A stretch of DNA of 64,000 bases. Origin: Fratercula arctica. Taxonomy: Eukaryota > Chordata > Aves > Charadriiformes > Alcidae. Numbering within the stretch: position 1 is the stretch's first letter; the number at the start of each line of letters is the position of its first letter. Positions 39,448 through 51,300 of this stretch are shown here, piece by piece. Under the pieces are notes generated by a model. The model did not search any database. It was given only the letters and a program-made list of their open reading frames with translations, and had not been told where the DNA came from. Made by a program: the position numbers and the translations under genes. The DNA lies in contig CANTUZ010000011.1 of assembly GCA_947846985.1 (NCBI GenBank), positions 26,475,089 through 26,539,088 on the forward strand, read 5' to 3'.

Positions 39448-40001
39448 CACTATCACATATCTGACCCTCTGGCTTTTAGTCAAGCTGAATCCTTCTCACT
39501 TGAGTTATCTAGGAACCCAAGCGCCCCATCAGCGGAAGCCAGAGACCCCCACGTGGATGTTAGGAGACCTCAACCATCCTTCAGGGGCAAGGAAATACAG
39601 CTTTCTGCCCTCACAGAAATAGATGAGAAACAGAGAGTCTGCAAAACAAGTTATATCTGAGCCTGTCAGTTTTCACAAGCTCTTTTTTACTGAAATAAGT
39701 GACCTGCCTCATAGCAGAAATAGCCTGAAACCATCTAGTCCTTCATCTCCTCGGCCACATCAGCCCTCACAGGAGCTCAGCCAATGTAGTGGCGACTCAG
39801 AAACGCTTGGTGAAATGTTCGGCAACAACTTACATGAAAAAAAAGATATTTTGAAATACCTGCAAAAGCAAATGCTGTCAATTCCCAGAGACATTCTTCA
39901 GAGCTAAGCAATCATAGTGTCAAAGATTTTAAGAAAGGAAACTGCAGATCTTCAACTGAAGACAAACCAATTGAAGGAAAACGGAGGCAAATGGATCACA
40001 G
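39448..40001 (+). pseudogene. Possible decayed protein-coding exon ending at a splice donor (speculative)
   Basis: Three open segments follow one another on the plus strand. The first is open from 39448 to 39657, ending at TGA 39658-39660. The second, in the next frame, is open from 39623 to 39904. The third returns to the first frame from 39838 to 40002. The third ends at CACAG|GTAGGT (boundary after 40001), a near-consensus 5' splice site. The second-to-third switch overlaps an A8 run at about 39835-39842, a typical indel site. The translated segments are rich in Ser, Pro, Lys, Glu and Gln, like a disordered protein region. I recognise no family. Each segment alone is not unusually long for this window, so chance remains likely. 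Confidence 0.2.
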
Positions 40002-43000
40002 GTAGGTTGAACTCAAGCTTCTCCTAGACTTATTGGTTTTTTTAAGTGTGAACCAAAACTCAAAACCAGAATGTAACAGGAAATAAGTCGTGTAGATTTC
40101 CAGAGAAGAAAGCTGATATTCATAGAAGATATGCTAGGAAATATTTTTGAAAATTACTCTTAAATGTTTTTTGTATTATTGAATTCTACACTAAGTAGAC
40201 ACATAAACAAATAGTGTAACAACAAAAAAAAAAAAAAAGAAAAAGACTGGATGCATGTGCTAAGGTCATATTTTTGCTGGGTTACACTTTTATGCCACAT
40301 GAGCCCAGGGTCAACAGTGTTCTAGTGTTACTGTCGGACTCAGCTCTCCAGAGAATATCTAAGTCCCGGGGATTTCTAAATAATGCCAGCCTACACCAGC
40401 CGGCCAGCCAGGGCTTGCAAAGTAGCGATAGACGTATAATGTATGCCAAGCTGGAGCCTTGACACTCCAAGTAAATACGACATCATTTTGATCTGTTACT
40501 AAATAAGCTCCGTCCTGCCTCGCCTGGAGTGTATTTCACTGGGCAGACGATGGCACAGCCCCACGGGTGAAGGCAGGGGCAGGGACAACGCCTGGGGGTC
40601 AGGGGCACAGCCAAGGACCCTCATCTCTAACCGCTGCCCTTTTGCCCAGATATGTGTGATTTAAAACATCGGTGTAAATACTTCAGGGCTTCCATGTACC
40701 TTTTTACAGAAACGCAAACACAAAGGAACCACCAGTATTTAATGAACAATAATATAAGACAGGAGAAATTACATTGGCAGATTGCGACTATAGCCTTTAA
40801 TCTTCATTACGGATTCAAACACAAGCATCTAAAGTAAGATTCAAGTGGGATGATGAAATTCTTTTTGTTTAATGGATAACAGTCAAGTAACACATAATCC
40901 CTTATAGCAATGATTCTGCAACTACTCTGTCCCTTTTATGTGCATAATATATCTTAATGGGTTTTACAGCAATTTAGGCCACAAGACAAAGCATCTGGCA
41001 AAGACTAATTTACAAGAATGTCACTCATGAGTAACATATACAACCCACAGAACTGAAATATTTGATGGTATAGGCACTTAATCTCACTGGTATCCAGAAG
41101 CCCCGTAAATACTCTTCAAAAAGATGAGAATTTCTGGGGGACAAAAAATCCTCCCCAATGCTGTTACAGTTCTTTATGGCATTACTTGTCTTTTAATTGT
41201 TATCTTTTGAACAAAATACTTATTTCTTTTTCACTCATTAATAAGATTATCTCACATTAATAGAGATATCGCCTGTGTCTTTCGTAGACGCCCTTGCAGG
41301 ATATCAACACCACACAGCTCATAGGGAAACAAAGTGGTCACCACATAAATAGAATTATTAGGATTTTGAATTAAAAGCAATTTCAAAGGTAAATATATTA
41401 TAGAATGTGGACTAAAACAGCCATTGAGAAGGTAAAAATAAAGAGTCTATAGATTTCAGTCACTTCAGGGGGGAAATGTTGAGGAAAATCATGATCTCAG
41501 TGTGTGTGTGCAGGCAAGGCAAGCTAGGAAATGATGAATATATGGAAAAATGGGATTAGCGTTCCCTTTTCATTTTAAATACATGCAAAGACATGAGACT
41601 GAGATACGTTTGTTTTAGAAGAGCCTTACTGATCACACCTATATTCTGTAAAGTAAAAAAACCATGTGCTCTAAACACATGTAAGAGCAATGCCTCTTAC
41701 CACAATTTCATTCGGATACCACTGACTTTAAGGGGTGTCTTTCCAGAAGGACCTGAACTATATTAATGAGTACCATCAAATTCTAAAGGACTACAAGTAG
41801 TTTAGAAACCCTCGTGATGTCTACACTAGTCATTAATTTTACATCATGGGCTAATACTGGCCCTAGAAGCCTTTTGAATGAATCCTTGCTTGAGCTAAAG
41901 TAGACCTTGCAGGAGGTGCATTAATTTTCTTTAAAATAATTGCCATGGAGATAAAATACACAAAAAAAATATTCAGTTGTTGAAATGATTAATTGCCATG
42001 TCTATTTAGATTATGACTTCTTTTTTTTTTCGTGATGAGCATCTTACGGTACCTTTTGAAAGTAGCTGAATATCCAGATTTGGGTTCTCATAGGGAAAAG
42101 CAGAGACTGATTTGGTGAATTGTTAATATTTACCTTGCACCTGCAGTCTCCCACTGACAGACAAATTTTCTAACCACTTCACCATTCTCTGAGTCTTCAC
42201 TCCCTGAAATTTCTAAATGGCATAAACTGTGTGAATACTACCCTGTTCATAAATCCAGGCATGTCTGTGACCTTTTGGTCACTCACTTTAATGGGAGCTA
42301 TTTTTCCACTGACTATTAAACAGTAGTTTTCAGGTAATTTTGTGATTATGTTGCAGGCATTAACCAATTGTGTTTTACTCCCATTGATCTACAAAGACCT
42401 GATAGGAAAATAATGAAAATACAAAACATTTGTTAAAAGATATTAAATTTCCTGAGCAGATTCCGATGTTGACCTTGTCTCTTGATACAGAACCAGGTGC
42501 GAAGAAGCTAATCCAAAAGTACAAATGCCATATGAAAGGACAAGCTTAGGTTTTCTAGGGATACACACTGAGAAAAGTGGTACCTACATTTTCAAGAACG
42601 GTTTTATCCAAACATCTGATAGCTGCTCTACTAGAATTGTGTCTGTAACTAGCACCAGAACTTCTCTCTCTAACTTCTATCCTGCCTTCAAAGGATTTAG
42701 AAAGGTGAAGGTTGAACAAAATTATAATTCTTTCCTGTATTCTGGTGAGGAGAGATGAGAAATGAAATGGGAATTACAAGGTTTGCCATCCCCTCAGCAG
42801 GGAGCAGGCACTAAGATCTCATTCCCTTTGATCCTTCTGGATCCAAGCTGCGGTATCGCACTGAACACGACTCTTCTGGGCCAGCGTCTATCGCTTTGCC
42901 TTGTTTGCAGTGTGATCTTGCTAGCAGGGTTTTCATGGTTAATTTAGGTTTGAGGGTTGTTTTTATTATTTTTTTTAATGAATGTGTGACGAAGCCGTCT

Positions 43001-44914
43001 CCCCCTTCATCTGCTCGGTAGATTTATTTCGTATTGGGCTACATCTGTTTCAGTACCTTAACTGTTCCAATCTGAGGACTATTGACATTTTCATTATGTG
43101 CGAGCTGACAGTACATGGCTGTATTAAGGGATTTCCAGCTATGGGGGGAGGGAGGGGCTGGGATCTCTCTTTGCAGAGATTTCTAGTAGATAATGCTTTT
43201 CAGTATGGCAAAATGATAATGCAAAAAGAATTGGGACATTTTAGTCAGTAGAAGAGGACAAAATCACAGCATCCTTGTGAAATAAGTGCTGGCTGGAGAG
43301 CAAGGTACGTGTTATTAATATATATCAGTATCTATATTCCAGAAGGAGATAGCCAAAGACTATAATTAGCTCTGAAGCTAAAGTATGAGCAGCATAATAA
43401 TAACTATTAGACTAAAAAGGAATGTAATGAATAAAAGCTCAATTCACAAAGGAATACAAAGTTAATATTGAAATTTGGACATGTTAAAATGGTAAGTTGT
43501 AGAAGAGGAGCATTTAATGACACTGTGTCTGTGCAATTTATTCAGGATAGATTAAAAAAAAAAAAAGAAACAAGAATAATTTACAAGTACGAGGAGTGTT
43601 TTGTACGGATTTTGTGATAGTCTACCAAATCGATCATTGCCTTCAATGCTGTCTCCAGCGTACACAAGCTCAGTGCAGCACAAATACACAGACACATACA
43701 TATAGTTATAAAATTAGGTTTGTCATTTTCCTACAGCAGCAAAAAAAAAAAAAAAAAAAAAAAAAAGAGTAGAGAGAACAATGTTGGAACAGATAGATAA
43801 CAAAATCACAGATCTCTTTGGTTCTCCAGATCTGACCTTGAAAGAAAGGCTGCTTATGCGTGATTGTCAGTAAGTGCCTCCTCCCTTTCATTGGCCAATT
43901 ATTTACACATTTCTATTCAAACCTAAGGCTTGAGAAAATGGGGAAAGGGAGGAAAGATAATGCTGAGGCTTTCTCTGCCCGCTTTAAAAGCTAGCTGTTG
44001 TTCTATATCAAGGCAAAGATAAGTTATTTAAACATAACACGAACTAAAAAAGCAAAGATAGCGGTCCCTGTATTCATATTTACCTGGTGATCCCAGGTTT
44101 GTTACGAGAAGGCAATATCAAAGTATAGGCATTTCACAATCAAAGCTACCATCCCAAAGGGTATCAAGATAATACTGCAATATTTCAAGTTAAAATAGAT
44201 ATTTCTGTTATTTTCTACAAGATTTGTAGTTGATCCATCCTTTTTAACAGAACAAAATACTTCTCTTACTTCAGAATTAAATTTCTTACTGATGAGTTTG
44301 CAACTAGTGTGAAATGGGAGACATTTAGATAAAAAGAAGATAATTAATCAAAACCCATGAGCTGACAAACTAATCCATTCTTCTCCTATGGTTCTATCAC
44401 CTCTTATTGAGTTTCAACAGTGACTTACTATTCAACACATTAAAAACATTTCTGTCACTACACATAAAAGCTGCCATGGTCTTGACCTGGCCCACGTACC
44501 TATTCCTCTTCCTGCAGACTCTCTCTTTAACTTTCCCTATTCCTTTCCCTGCATCTGCATTAATATTTACACAACTTTCTCTATACCATCTGTCATCCTG
44601 TCACCTGTACCTGAAATAATCTGCTATTTTTCACGACCAAATATTTTATCCCACCACATACAAATCTCTCCTTATAAAATAATAAACAATCTACCTCTTT
44701 CATAAATTAATGCTCCTCACTGATGACAACAGTGAACTTTTATTATTTACGTGGCAGCTTGCTAGAAACTTTATAAACAATTTTCCTCCTCCACGTTACC
44801 TGAACTATCTTTAAGATATACTTTTAAAAAATTACTTAACTCAAACATAATTCCTGCAGGAAGGTTCTAATATTTTAGTTTAAATCAGGTTGAAAACAAG
44901 TGTAAATTTGTACC
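40002..44914. other. Non-coding stretch, no gene recognised
   Basis: AT-rich sequence with no recognisable exon. It contains A-runs near 40222-40237 and an A26 run at 43741-43766. A short phrase near 42130-42175 (GCACCTGCAGTCTCCCACTG and CTAACCACTTCACCA) is weakly reminiscent of a MIR tail but too little to call. Confidence 0.55.
43741..43766 (+). repeat. A26 homopolymer
   Basis: Twenty-six consecutive A residues directly after CTACAGCAGC. I searched by eye upstream for a retroposed transcript and saw none. Confidence 0.9.
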
Positions 44915-45031
44915 TATTTATTAAAATAATGTTCTGTTAAACCTAACATAAGACAATTTACATAACCATCAAGAATGATTTAACTACATCGGTCCTACAA
45001 AAACAATCTTGTGAAACCTGTATAAATGGAG
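44915..45031 (+). repeat. 117-bp dispersed repeat, copy A
   Basis: Matches 47529-47645 over 117 bp without gaps, 104 of 117 positions identical by my count (about 89%). The mismatches are two transversions and eleven transitions. Similarity stops sharply on both sides. Copy A is CpG-poor: three CpGs of copy B appear here as CA. The block ends in a TATA-box-like TATAAATGGA (45021-45030). The family is unknown to me; an LTR or non-autonomous element fragment is one possibility, a local duplication another. Confidence 0.85.
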
Positions 45032-46020
45032 TGGGCAGAACCACAGAGTAGAAGATGGATCACCTATTTTTCTATACAACATTCTGCCAACACATCAATA
45101 CTGCAGGATGCAAGACAACAGCAGATCAAACCTCTTATTTATATCAGAAAAGAGCCCAGAAACTTCAATTTTCTCCCAAACTCTAGGGTTTGTCTCAGTT
45201 GAGGCTAAATCTTACATGTATGATATACAGCAGCAAAGTGAGTTAAAATATGCAGCATATTTTGAGAGTCTATCAAGAGTTCACGCTACAGCGGTGTGCA
45301 AGATTGGCAAGGAGCACTAAAAGTTAACATAGCTGTAGACAAAGCAATTAGCATCTCTATTATGTGGATATTGATCCAGCTGATCTCTCTGTTAACAAAC
45401 CTTCCAAAATGAGATAAGAAGGCATGTGCTAATAATGCTAGATGAAACAGATAACAGCAAAGTAATCAATTAAATGGAGTCATGCGATGCCTACTTTGAG
45501 GATCAAGAAGGAGTGGAGAGATCAAATGAAGAAAAAAAAATTATAATTTACAGTTGGGAAAACTCTGTAAGATGTTTATTTGAAGTCAAAACTGATAACG
45601 TAATCCCATGAAACAGGAACAATCGGCATCCTGGAGAGATGAGAACGTTCCTCTCCTACTTGAGAAAAGCCTTTCAGTGCCCGGCTCAAGCTGCGGGACT
45701 GGATGCAACCCTCAGTCGCAGGATACTGTCCAACGCCTATGAACAGAGAGAGCCGCATACTCCACTGTACGTGACATGGTCCTATTAACTGGGGGCCTGG
45801 GGCTGACTGCCAAAATGTCGTGATTAGCTCTTTTTAACTCTTCTTGGACTCTGGACACTATTTCTCTCTCTTTCCTCTTCCCCCCGCATTATACATTACC
45901 ATCATCACACCTTGTCTGACACCGGTTCCCATTTGCTAGACATGGTGCAAAGATATTTTGATTTGCATCACAGCGTGGTTGAGTTGCACTGGCAGAAGTT
46001 TCAATGGGATTAAAAAGAAA
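45032..46020. other. Non-coding stretch, nothing recognised
   Basis: Follows copy A of the 117-bp repeat. If the repeat is an LTR fragment, downstream R/U5 sequence would lie here, but it shows no similarity to the flank of copy B. No exon or repeat identified. Confidence 0.45.
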
Positions 46021-46122
46021 GAAAGCAATTTGCCTGACTTAAGCGAGCACTGTTAAAGGCAGGAACAAAATCCACATCCTATCCCATACAGTGCAACATA
46101 ACAACTACGCGGTCCCGCTGCC
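46021..46122 (+). mobile_element. MIR-like tRNA-SINE remnant (probable)
   Basis: Carries, in MIR order, AAAGCAATTTGCCTGACTTA (46022-46041; compare 'AAGTAACTTGCCCAAGGTCA'), GGCAGGAACAAAATCCACAT (46059-46078; compare 'GGCAGAGCCAGGAACAGAAT'), then TACAGTGC and ACAACTACGCGGTCCCGCTG (46101-46120), like the tRNA-related tail 'AACCACTACGCCATGCTG'. The ordered correspondence over about 100 bp supports a diverged copy on the plus strand. The consensus is recalled from memory. Confidence 0.5.
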
Positions 46123-46269
46123 TACGTTCCGTACATCTCTTCATCTCCAGTTCACACAGTTTCAGAAAAGCAAAATCTCGCTTATTTGGGGGCATTTCTC
46201 ACAGTCAAAAAGCCTTTTGCCATCAAATCATGTTCACAAAGAACGCTGCCGGAATTACAAACGTGAAAC

Positions 46270-46301
46270 ACTGTTAATTAACAGCAACTCTGTTAATTAA
46301 C
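46270..46301 (+). repeat. Paired 13-bp direct repeat containing TTAATTAA palindromes
   Basis: CTGTTAATTAACA occurs at 46270-46282 and 46289-46301, 19 bp apart. The first copy extends to a perfect 14-bp palindrome, CTGTTAATTAACAG (46270-46283). The cores resemble homeodomain sites and half-sites of HNF1, but lack the canonical HNF1 3-base spacing. Confidence 0.9.
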
Positions 46302-46486
46302 ATAATATGAACCGTTGAAGGAATAGGTAAATCTGACCAAGGCAGACAGCTGGCTTAAAATAAGCGTACTTGTTAAACCCACAGTCTGGTAACAAAAAAA
46401 TTCATAATACATGGTAAAATTATTATAATTAAAACCATAAATATGTGATTATGAAGGGTCTGTCCCTTTTTATCTTGAGAAACTGT

Positions 46487-46528
46487 TATTTCAAGACAAA
46501 CTTTTTTCATGACGGTATTTCAAGACAA
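46487..46528 (+). repeat. 13-bp direct repeat, 29-bp period
   Basis: TATTTCAAGACAA occurs at 46487-46499 and again, identical, at 46516-46528. Confidence 0.9.
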
Positions 46529-47528
46529 GCTTTCACAAAAAGATGTGAAACACTATTTTATATGTTCTATCTATACTGTTATTAAGTTTCTTGTCACTGG
46601 AATTCTTTTGAAAGGACACATTTTTGTTCTTTGGTTCATCCATCCCTTGAGTACACAACTCCATTTGAGTATACAAAAAGAAGTATGAAGTTTCTATTCC
46701 AGAATCTAGAAACTACTGAGGTCTTTTTTTCCTCAGTTTTAAAAAACACATTACCATTTGGGCTGGGATAAAATATAAACTTATTGTGAAAGGGTGTCTT
46801 TGTCTGGTTATAGTAATCTGGGAAACTGAAAAAAGGGGGTTATATATATATATTAAAAAAAAGCAATATAGCATTCCCTTTTTTTATGAAAACCGCAGTG
46901 AATCATGATGCTGTAAAACAAGGTTATGTTAGCAATTGAGGAAGAAAAGAATTAAAGAATTAAAGTACTCTTGGTTTTACTTCATTAGAGAGATCTTGTT
47001 TTGTCCTTCTCACCATGGAAGCCAGCTACAAATAACAATGCGGCTTCTTTGCACATGGCACCAAGAAATAAATGTTACGACTCTGTTTCATTTTTACATC
47101 TGCGGGTTTCACGTGTTGGAATACTCTGCCTTTTTTCTAAATAGGTGAGATTTTTTTTTTATTTTTTTTTTTTAATAGTTAATAGTTATAATAGCTAGTC
47201 ATTGCAACATTTTAATTTCAACGTACACGGAAGTATGGAAAGCTATGCCACAGAAGTCTTGTTGGCTGTTCACATATTTAAGTAATAATCATAAGCATGA
47301 GACTGGGTAAAGAACAAGAATGAAGACACTCAAATCTTTTTGCTGTCCTTCCCTTTTCTGCTTGATTCCCAAAACCTCTTAAATCCTATTTTCTCATTTA
47401 GCTGGGATTTGCAATAGTCGTTATCCAATAGGAAGTAATACACTAGATAAGAACAACAAACGCACCTACCTAACAGCAGCCCACTGGGCTTTTTGGTCAG
47501 CAGCCTTCAAAAATTCCAAAACACCACA

Positions 47529-47645
47529 TATTTATTAAAATACGGTTCTGTTAAACCTAATGTAAGACGATTTGCGTAACCATCAAGAATGATTTAACTA
47601 CACTGGTCCTACAAAAACGACTTTGTGAAATCTGTATAAATGGAG
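47529..47645 (+). repeat. 117-bp dispersed repeat, copy B
   Basis: Partner of 44915-45031 in the same orientation. This copy keeps four CpG dinucleotides, three of which are CA in copy A, as expected if both descend from a CpG-containing ancestor and copy A has lost more by deamination. It also ends with TATAAATGGA (47635-47644). Flanks are unrelated to those of copy A. Confidence 0.85.
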
Positions 47646-48061
47646 GGACCTCAGGTACTTCAGGTGAGCTGTATGAGAACTATCTATCTCCACAGATATA
47701 CCCTAAAAAAAAAAAAAAAATCAATTATGTGTAACTTATGGAGTAAAACTGACACACTCAGCATCACACACACACTGTCATTTCCACATACATGGGCAGG
47801 AAAAAAAAGTATGTTTTGAGGGGTTAAAATAATCCATCCGAAAATACGATGCTGCATATTTCCTCTTTCAGAATATTTAAACATTAAAAATTACTTGAAT
47901 CTCTGCTGCAAATTCTAGAATGCTATAAAACTAAGGTAGTGCCGTTCATTTAAATATGGGGTCAGCAACTTGTAACACATGGAAAATCAAGTCCAAAGAG
48001 TAAAATATAAATCGGAGTTTACCCAGAATATTTCAGTGATTTATTTTTTTTCCCCCCACAG

Positions 48062-48302
48062 TGGTAAACATTGGTTCACTGCAATCAGAATGCCTCGGGC
48101 AAATGTAGCACTACCAAAACACTTGTACTGGCACGATTTCAGCTCCCTCCCACCTGGAGCTTCTCCAGGCTCCTTGGAGAAGCATCTGCCATCCTGCAGG
48201 AAGACTGGAAGGTTTGACCTGCAGAACCTCACGGGGACTGTGGATCCCGGAGTCCCTGACTCAACAGACATCAGTGCATTTAACCTAAAACCCTGGGTTT
48301 AG
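48062..48302 (+). CDS. Candidate 3'-terminal coding exon (unrecognised)
   Basis: A strong 3' splice-site pattern ends at 48060-48061: a run of T followed by CCCCCCACAG, preceded by a plausible branch region (CAGTGATTT, about 48034-48042). From 48063 one frame stays open for 79 codons to TAG at 48300-48302, with the first base (48062) completing a split codon (phase 2). The translation begins GKHWFTAIRMPRANVALPKH and ends in KPWV. It has mixed composition with Pro, Ser, Leu and charged residues, no transmembrane segment and no motif I know. An AATAAA lies about 370 bp downstream (near 48673). No upstream exon was identified, so this could be a cryptic acceptor or an exon of a long gene or lncRNA. 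Confidence 0.25.
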
Positions 48303-51300
48303 ATTTTGCCTTCTATTGGAACGGTCTGATCATTCAGCTCTTGTTTTATAGCAGACCTTTAAAAATGAGTATGCTTTGTACAAGGCAAGGAATTGAAGAT
48401 GGTGAAGTATGACGGTGACATGTCACGTGGAGCACAAAAGAGGTGGTGTCAGTGATGTTCAGGAAGACTGAACTCCTACAGGAACAGGGGCAAAAAAGTA
48501 CTGTGATGAACAAGGGACGGGAATGCTTTAATGAGACAATATTCACCCAGTTTTGCCAGTTCAGCCTTACAGAGCAAAAACTGAGAGTAGATGCCCCTGC
48601 TTGTAAATACACCACGTGAACAACAAGTAAAAAGGATTTATAAGAGGAAAAAAATTAATATAAATTAGCCAAGAATAAATTTAGTCTGAAATTAGATGAA
48701 GGTCTCTACCCATTATTGGAGAAAGGTTACAGAGTGGAGTCCCAAGAGGAGAAAAATTCTAATTAGTTTTAAAATGGTGCTTGATCACTTTATGGAAGGT
48801 ATTACATGGCATGGATATCTCCTACAGCAGAGAACTGAACTCGTGACCCAGCAGATCCCTTTCACTCCTAGGAGTTTCTTCACATTAATGAGTATGTACC
48901 ACCAAAACCTGACCCATTTTCAGACTTTTAATGCTTTATGTCCATTTTAATGCCAAATTTTGTGCTTTTGGGAGTTTAATTTTTTAATGTTTTATATGCT
49001 TTTATGTTAAATTTTTTGAGAGCGCCAAACCAAGCAAAACCTAACACTCTGCTGCAGCCATTGATTCTGCACATACTGTTATGGCCCCTTTATCTGACTG
49101 TTATTTAATGAGTGTCCCTGAAGGGATTAGCATGTCAATGTGTGTATATTGATTTCCTAATGCAGCCCATCAAAGCTGTTATGATCTGGCAACAGCACAA
49201 GAAACAGGAGTTCAAGGTTCTTCACACAGCTCTGACAGTATGTTCTCAAGCCTCTTGATGTGAGAATTAGCTCAGTCCTGAAGTCCAATTAATCTGATGA
49301 GACTGTCAACAAAGATGTCATTTCTCGTCACATTTTTGAGGATGTGGACACCTGTCTAAAATACGGAATGAGATCACCAGCTCATTAACATTTTCCAACA
49401 GATGGTAAAAAGCTGCATTTTATATCATTTTGGACTGCTCCACATTTTATAGACAGACCTCAAATCTACCTGTGCTGTAGGACTGCACACCAGAGTTAGC
49501 TTTAGAAATCAAAATATCTGGTAGACGCATATTTAAACACTAGCATCAGGATGTTACTGCAGAAATAGAAAGAGCTTGCAATCCCTTCCCAAACATTAAA
49601 AAAAAACTAAAACAAAACAAAACAAAACAACTGTGGGAAGGAAATCGGTTAAACAAAGCCTTTTTCTGAGTAACTTAAAATTTCATCCAATATTCCTCTC
49701 CCAAAATATTCCAACGTGGTATATTTCTGTTGTCTGTGGTGCCATGACCCCATCCCTCTCCTAAGATCTATGACCAAGACCTCTGCCTGGTCCTACACCA
49801 GAGACACCTCCATGACACACAGTTCTCCAGCTATTCCCTAATGCCATAAAGCCTGCAGGAACAGGAGCCTCAGCATTAAACTGTGTGCCATACAGCAGAG
49901 TAAGAACCAGTTTGACAGTTCCCGTACAGACAAGGCACAAGCTGCTTTTCCTCAGCAGCAGCGCTAAGGTCTCAATCCTGTTACTACTGCGTTCAACAGG
50001 AAAATTGTTTAATGTAACTGGAGGAAAATCAGATTCTAACAAGTTCCCAGCTAAGCTAAATACTGCAAAAAGGGAACATTTAAGTGCACATCCTAGTTAG
50101 AATGATTTCAGTGATACACAATAGTGGAGTTTTATCAGATAACATCTAGAGAAATTGCTGTCAAGTGAACAGAATATTTTTGAACACTTTATAAGGAGTC
50201 CCCCTTTTTTCTTTAACCGCTATACATTCAAATAAACTATTCTTACACCATCCTTATACTGCTTTTGCTGCTCAGATGTGTCACAGCACAAATTGGCATG
50301 CTTCCTATTTTTGATATTGTCTAATTCCCTGGGTCATTAGTTATGTAATCATAATCATTTTTCTGCTGGGCAGATTGGTGTTATCTATCTCATCTCCTTT
50401 TCTCATCTCACCTCTTTAGTAGTGTTAGAGCATAGATGGGAACATTCAAGTCCCTCAGGGCACCATCTGGTACTACCCTCTACAGAGAGGGCTAAATGAA
50501 TGACATACTGTGTGGTACGTCCTACTCATTAGTCACTGATTCCTTATGTGGCTTGGTTTGGTTTTGTTTGTTTGGTTTTTTTTAATTCATTCCATTACAT
50601 ATTCTTTAGTTATTTTGTTAATCTCCATCTCCTTTCCTTTATACCCATATCTAAAGGCTTCACAGAGTGGGGAAAATAGCCAAAGGGTAAGAAAGGGATG
50701 TGCTGGAGGGTATTAGGGTATCAGAAGTAATAGTGTGAACACGGGAACCGAGGAGATTGTGTGGGACCAGTGTTTGAACTACAGGCAGGAAAGAACATAG
50801 AATATACACAGTCCACGTGAGTCACCTGCCTACGGAGAAGTGATTGCGCTGCGCAGCCCGTTAACACGGACAGACGAAGCTTTTATATGTAAATAACACT
50901 AAGTCTAAAAGCTATTGCCTCCTTTCCCAACAGGATTAAAATCCAGTCTGTACTGATGCAGAAACAATTAGAAGGCTCCTTCTGAAGTTCTGATGACTGT
51001 GTGTGTACCAGCCATCGCCTACCTGCACCGCTCGGCGACAACGCGCTGCCTGTCGATGAAAGGAGCCCGACATTCGCATTTGTTACCGCTTTATGTTCAT
51101 CTCAGTAAAACAGATTGTTATTTTTTATTGTACTATGTAGCACCATAAATATAGATGGCTTTTTAAAGCCAAATATCACTCTTGCTAAGTAATTGTCAAT
51201 TAAATTTAGTATTAATTATTCTTAATAGCCCAATCTCATGTGCCGTTTTCCATGTGTCACATTTTTTGCATGAATCTGATGTTACAGCAGATGAACTTCA

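Larger units (their letters stand above)
46123..47528. other. AT-rich non-coding stretch with short repeats
   Basis: No exon recognised. Holds the paired TTAATTAA repeat (46270-46301), a 13-bp direct repeat (46487-46528), a TA microsatellite near 46842-46852 and T-runs near 47152-47174. Confidence 0.5.

Noticed and set aside
42130..42180. MIR-tail-like phrase CTAACCACTTCACCA
   Set aside because: Too short and isolated to separate from chance.
43560..43766. Possible processed pseudogene ending in the A26 run
   Set aside because: The upstream sequence contains no recognisable coding or RNA-gene sequence and no flanking duplication was found.
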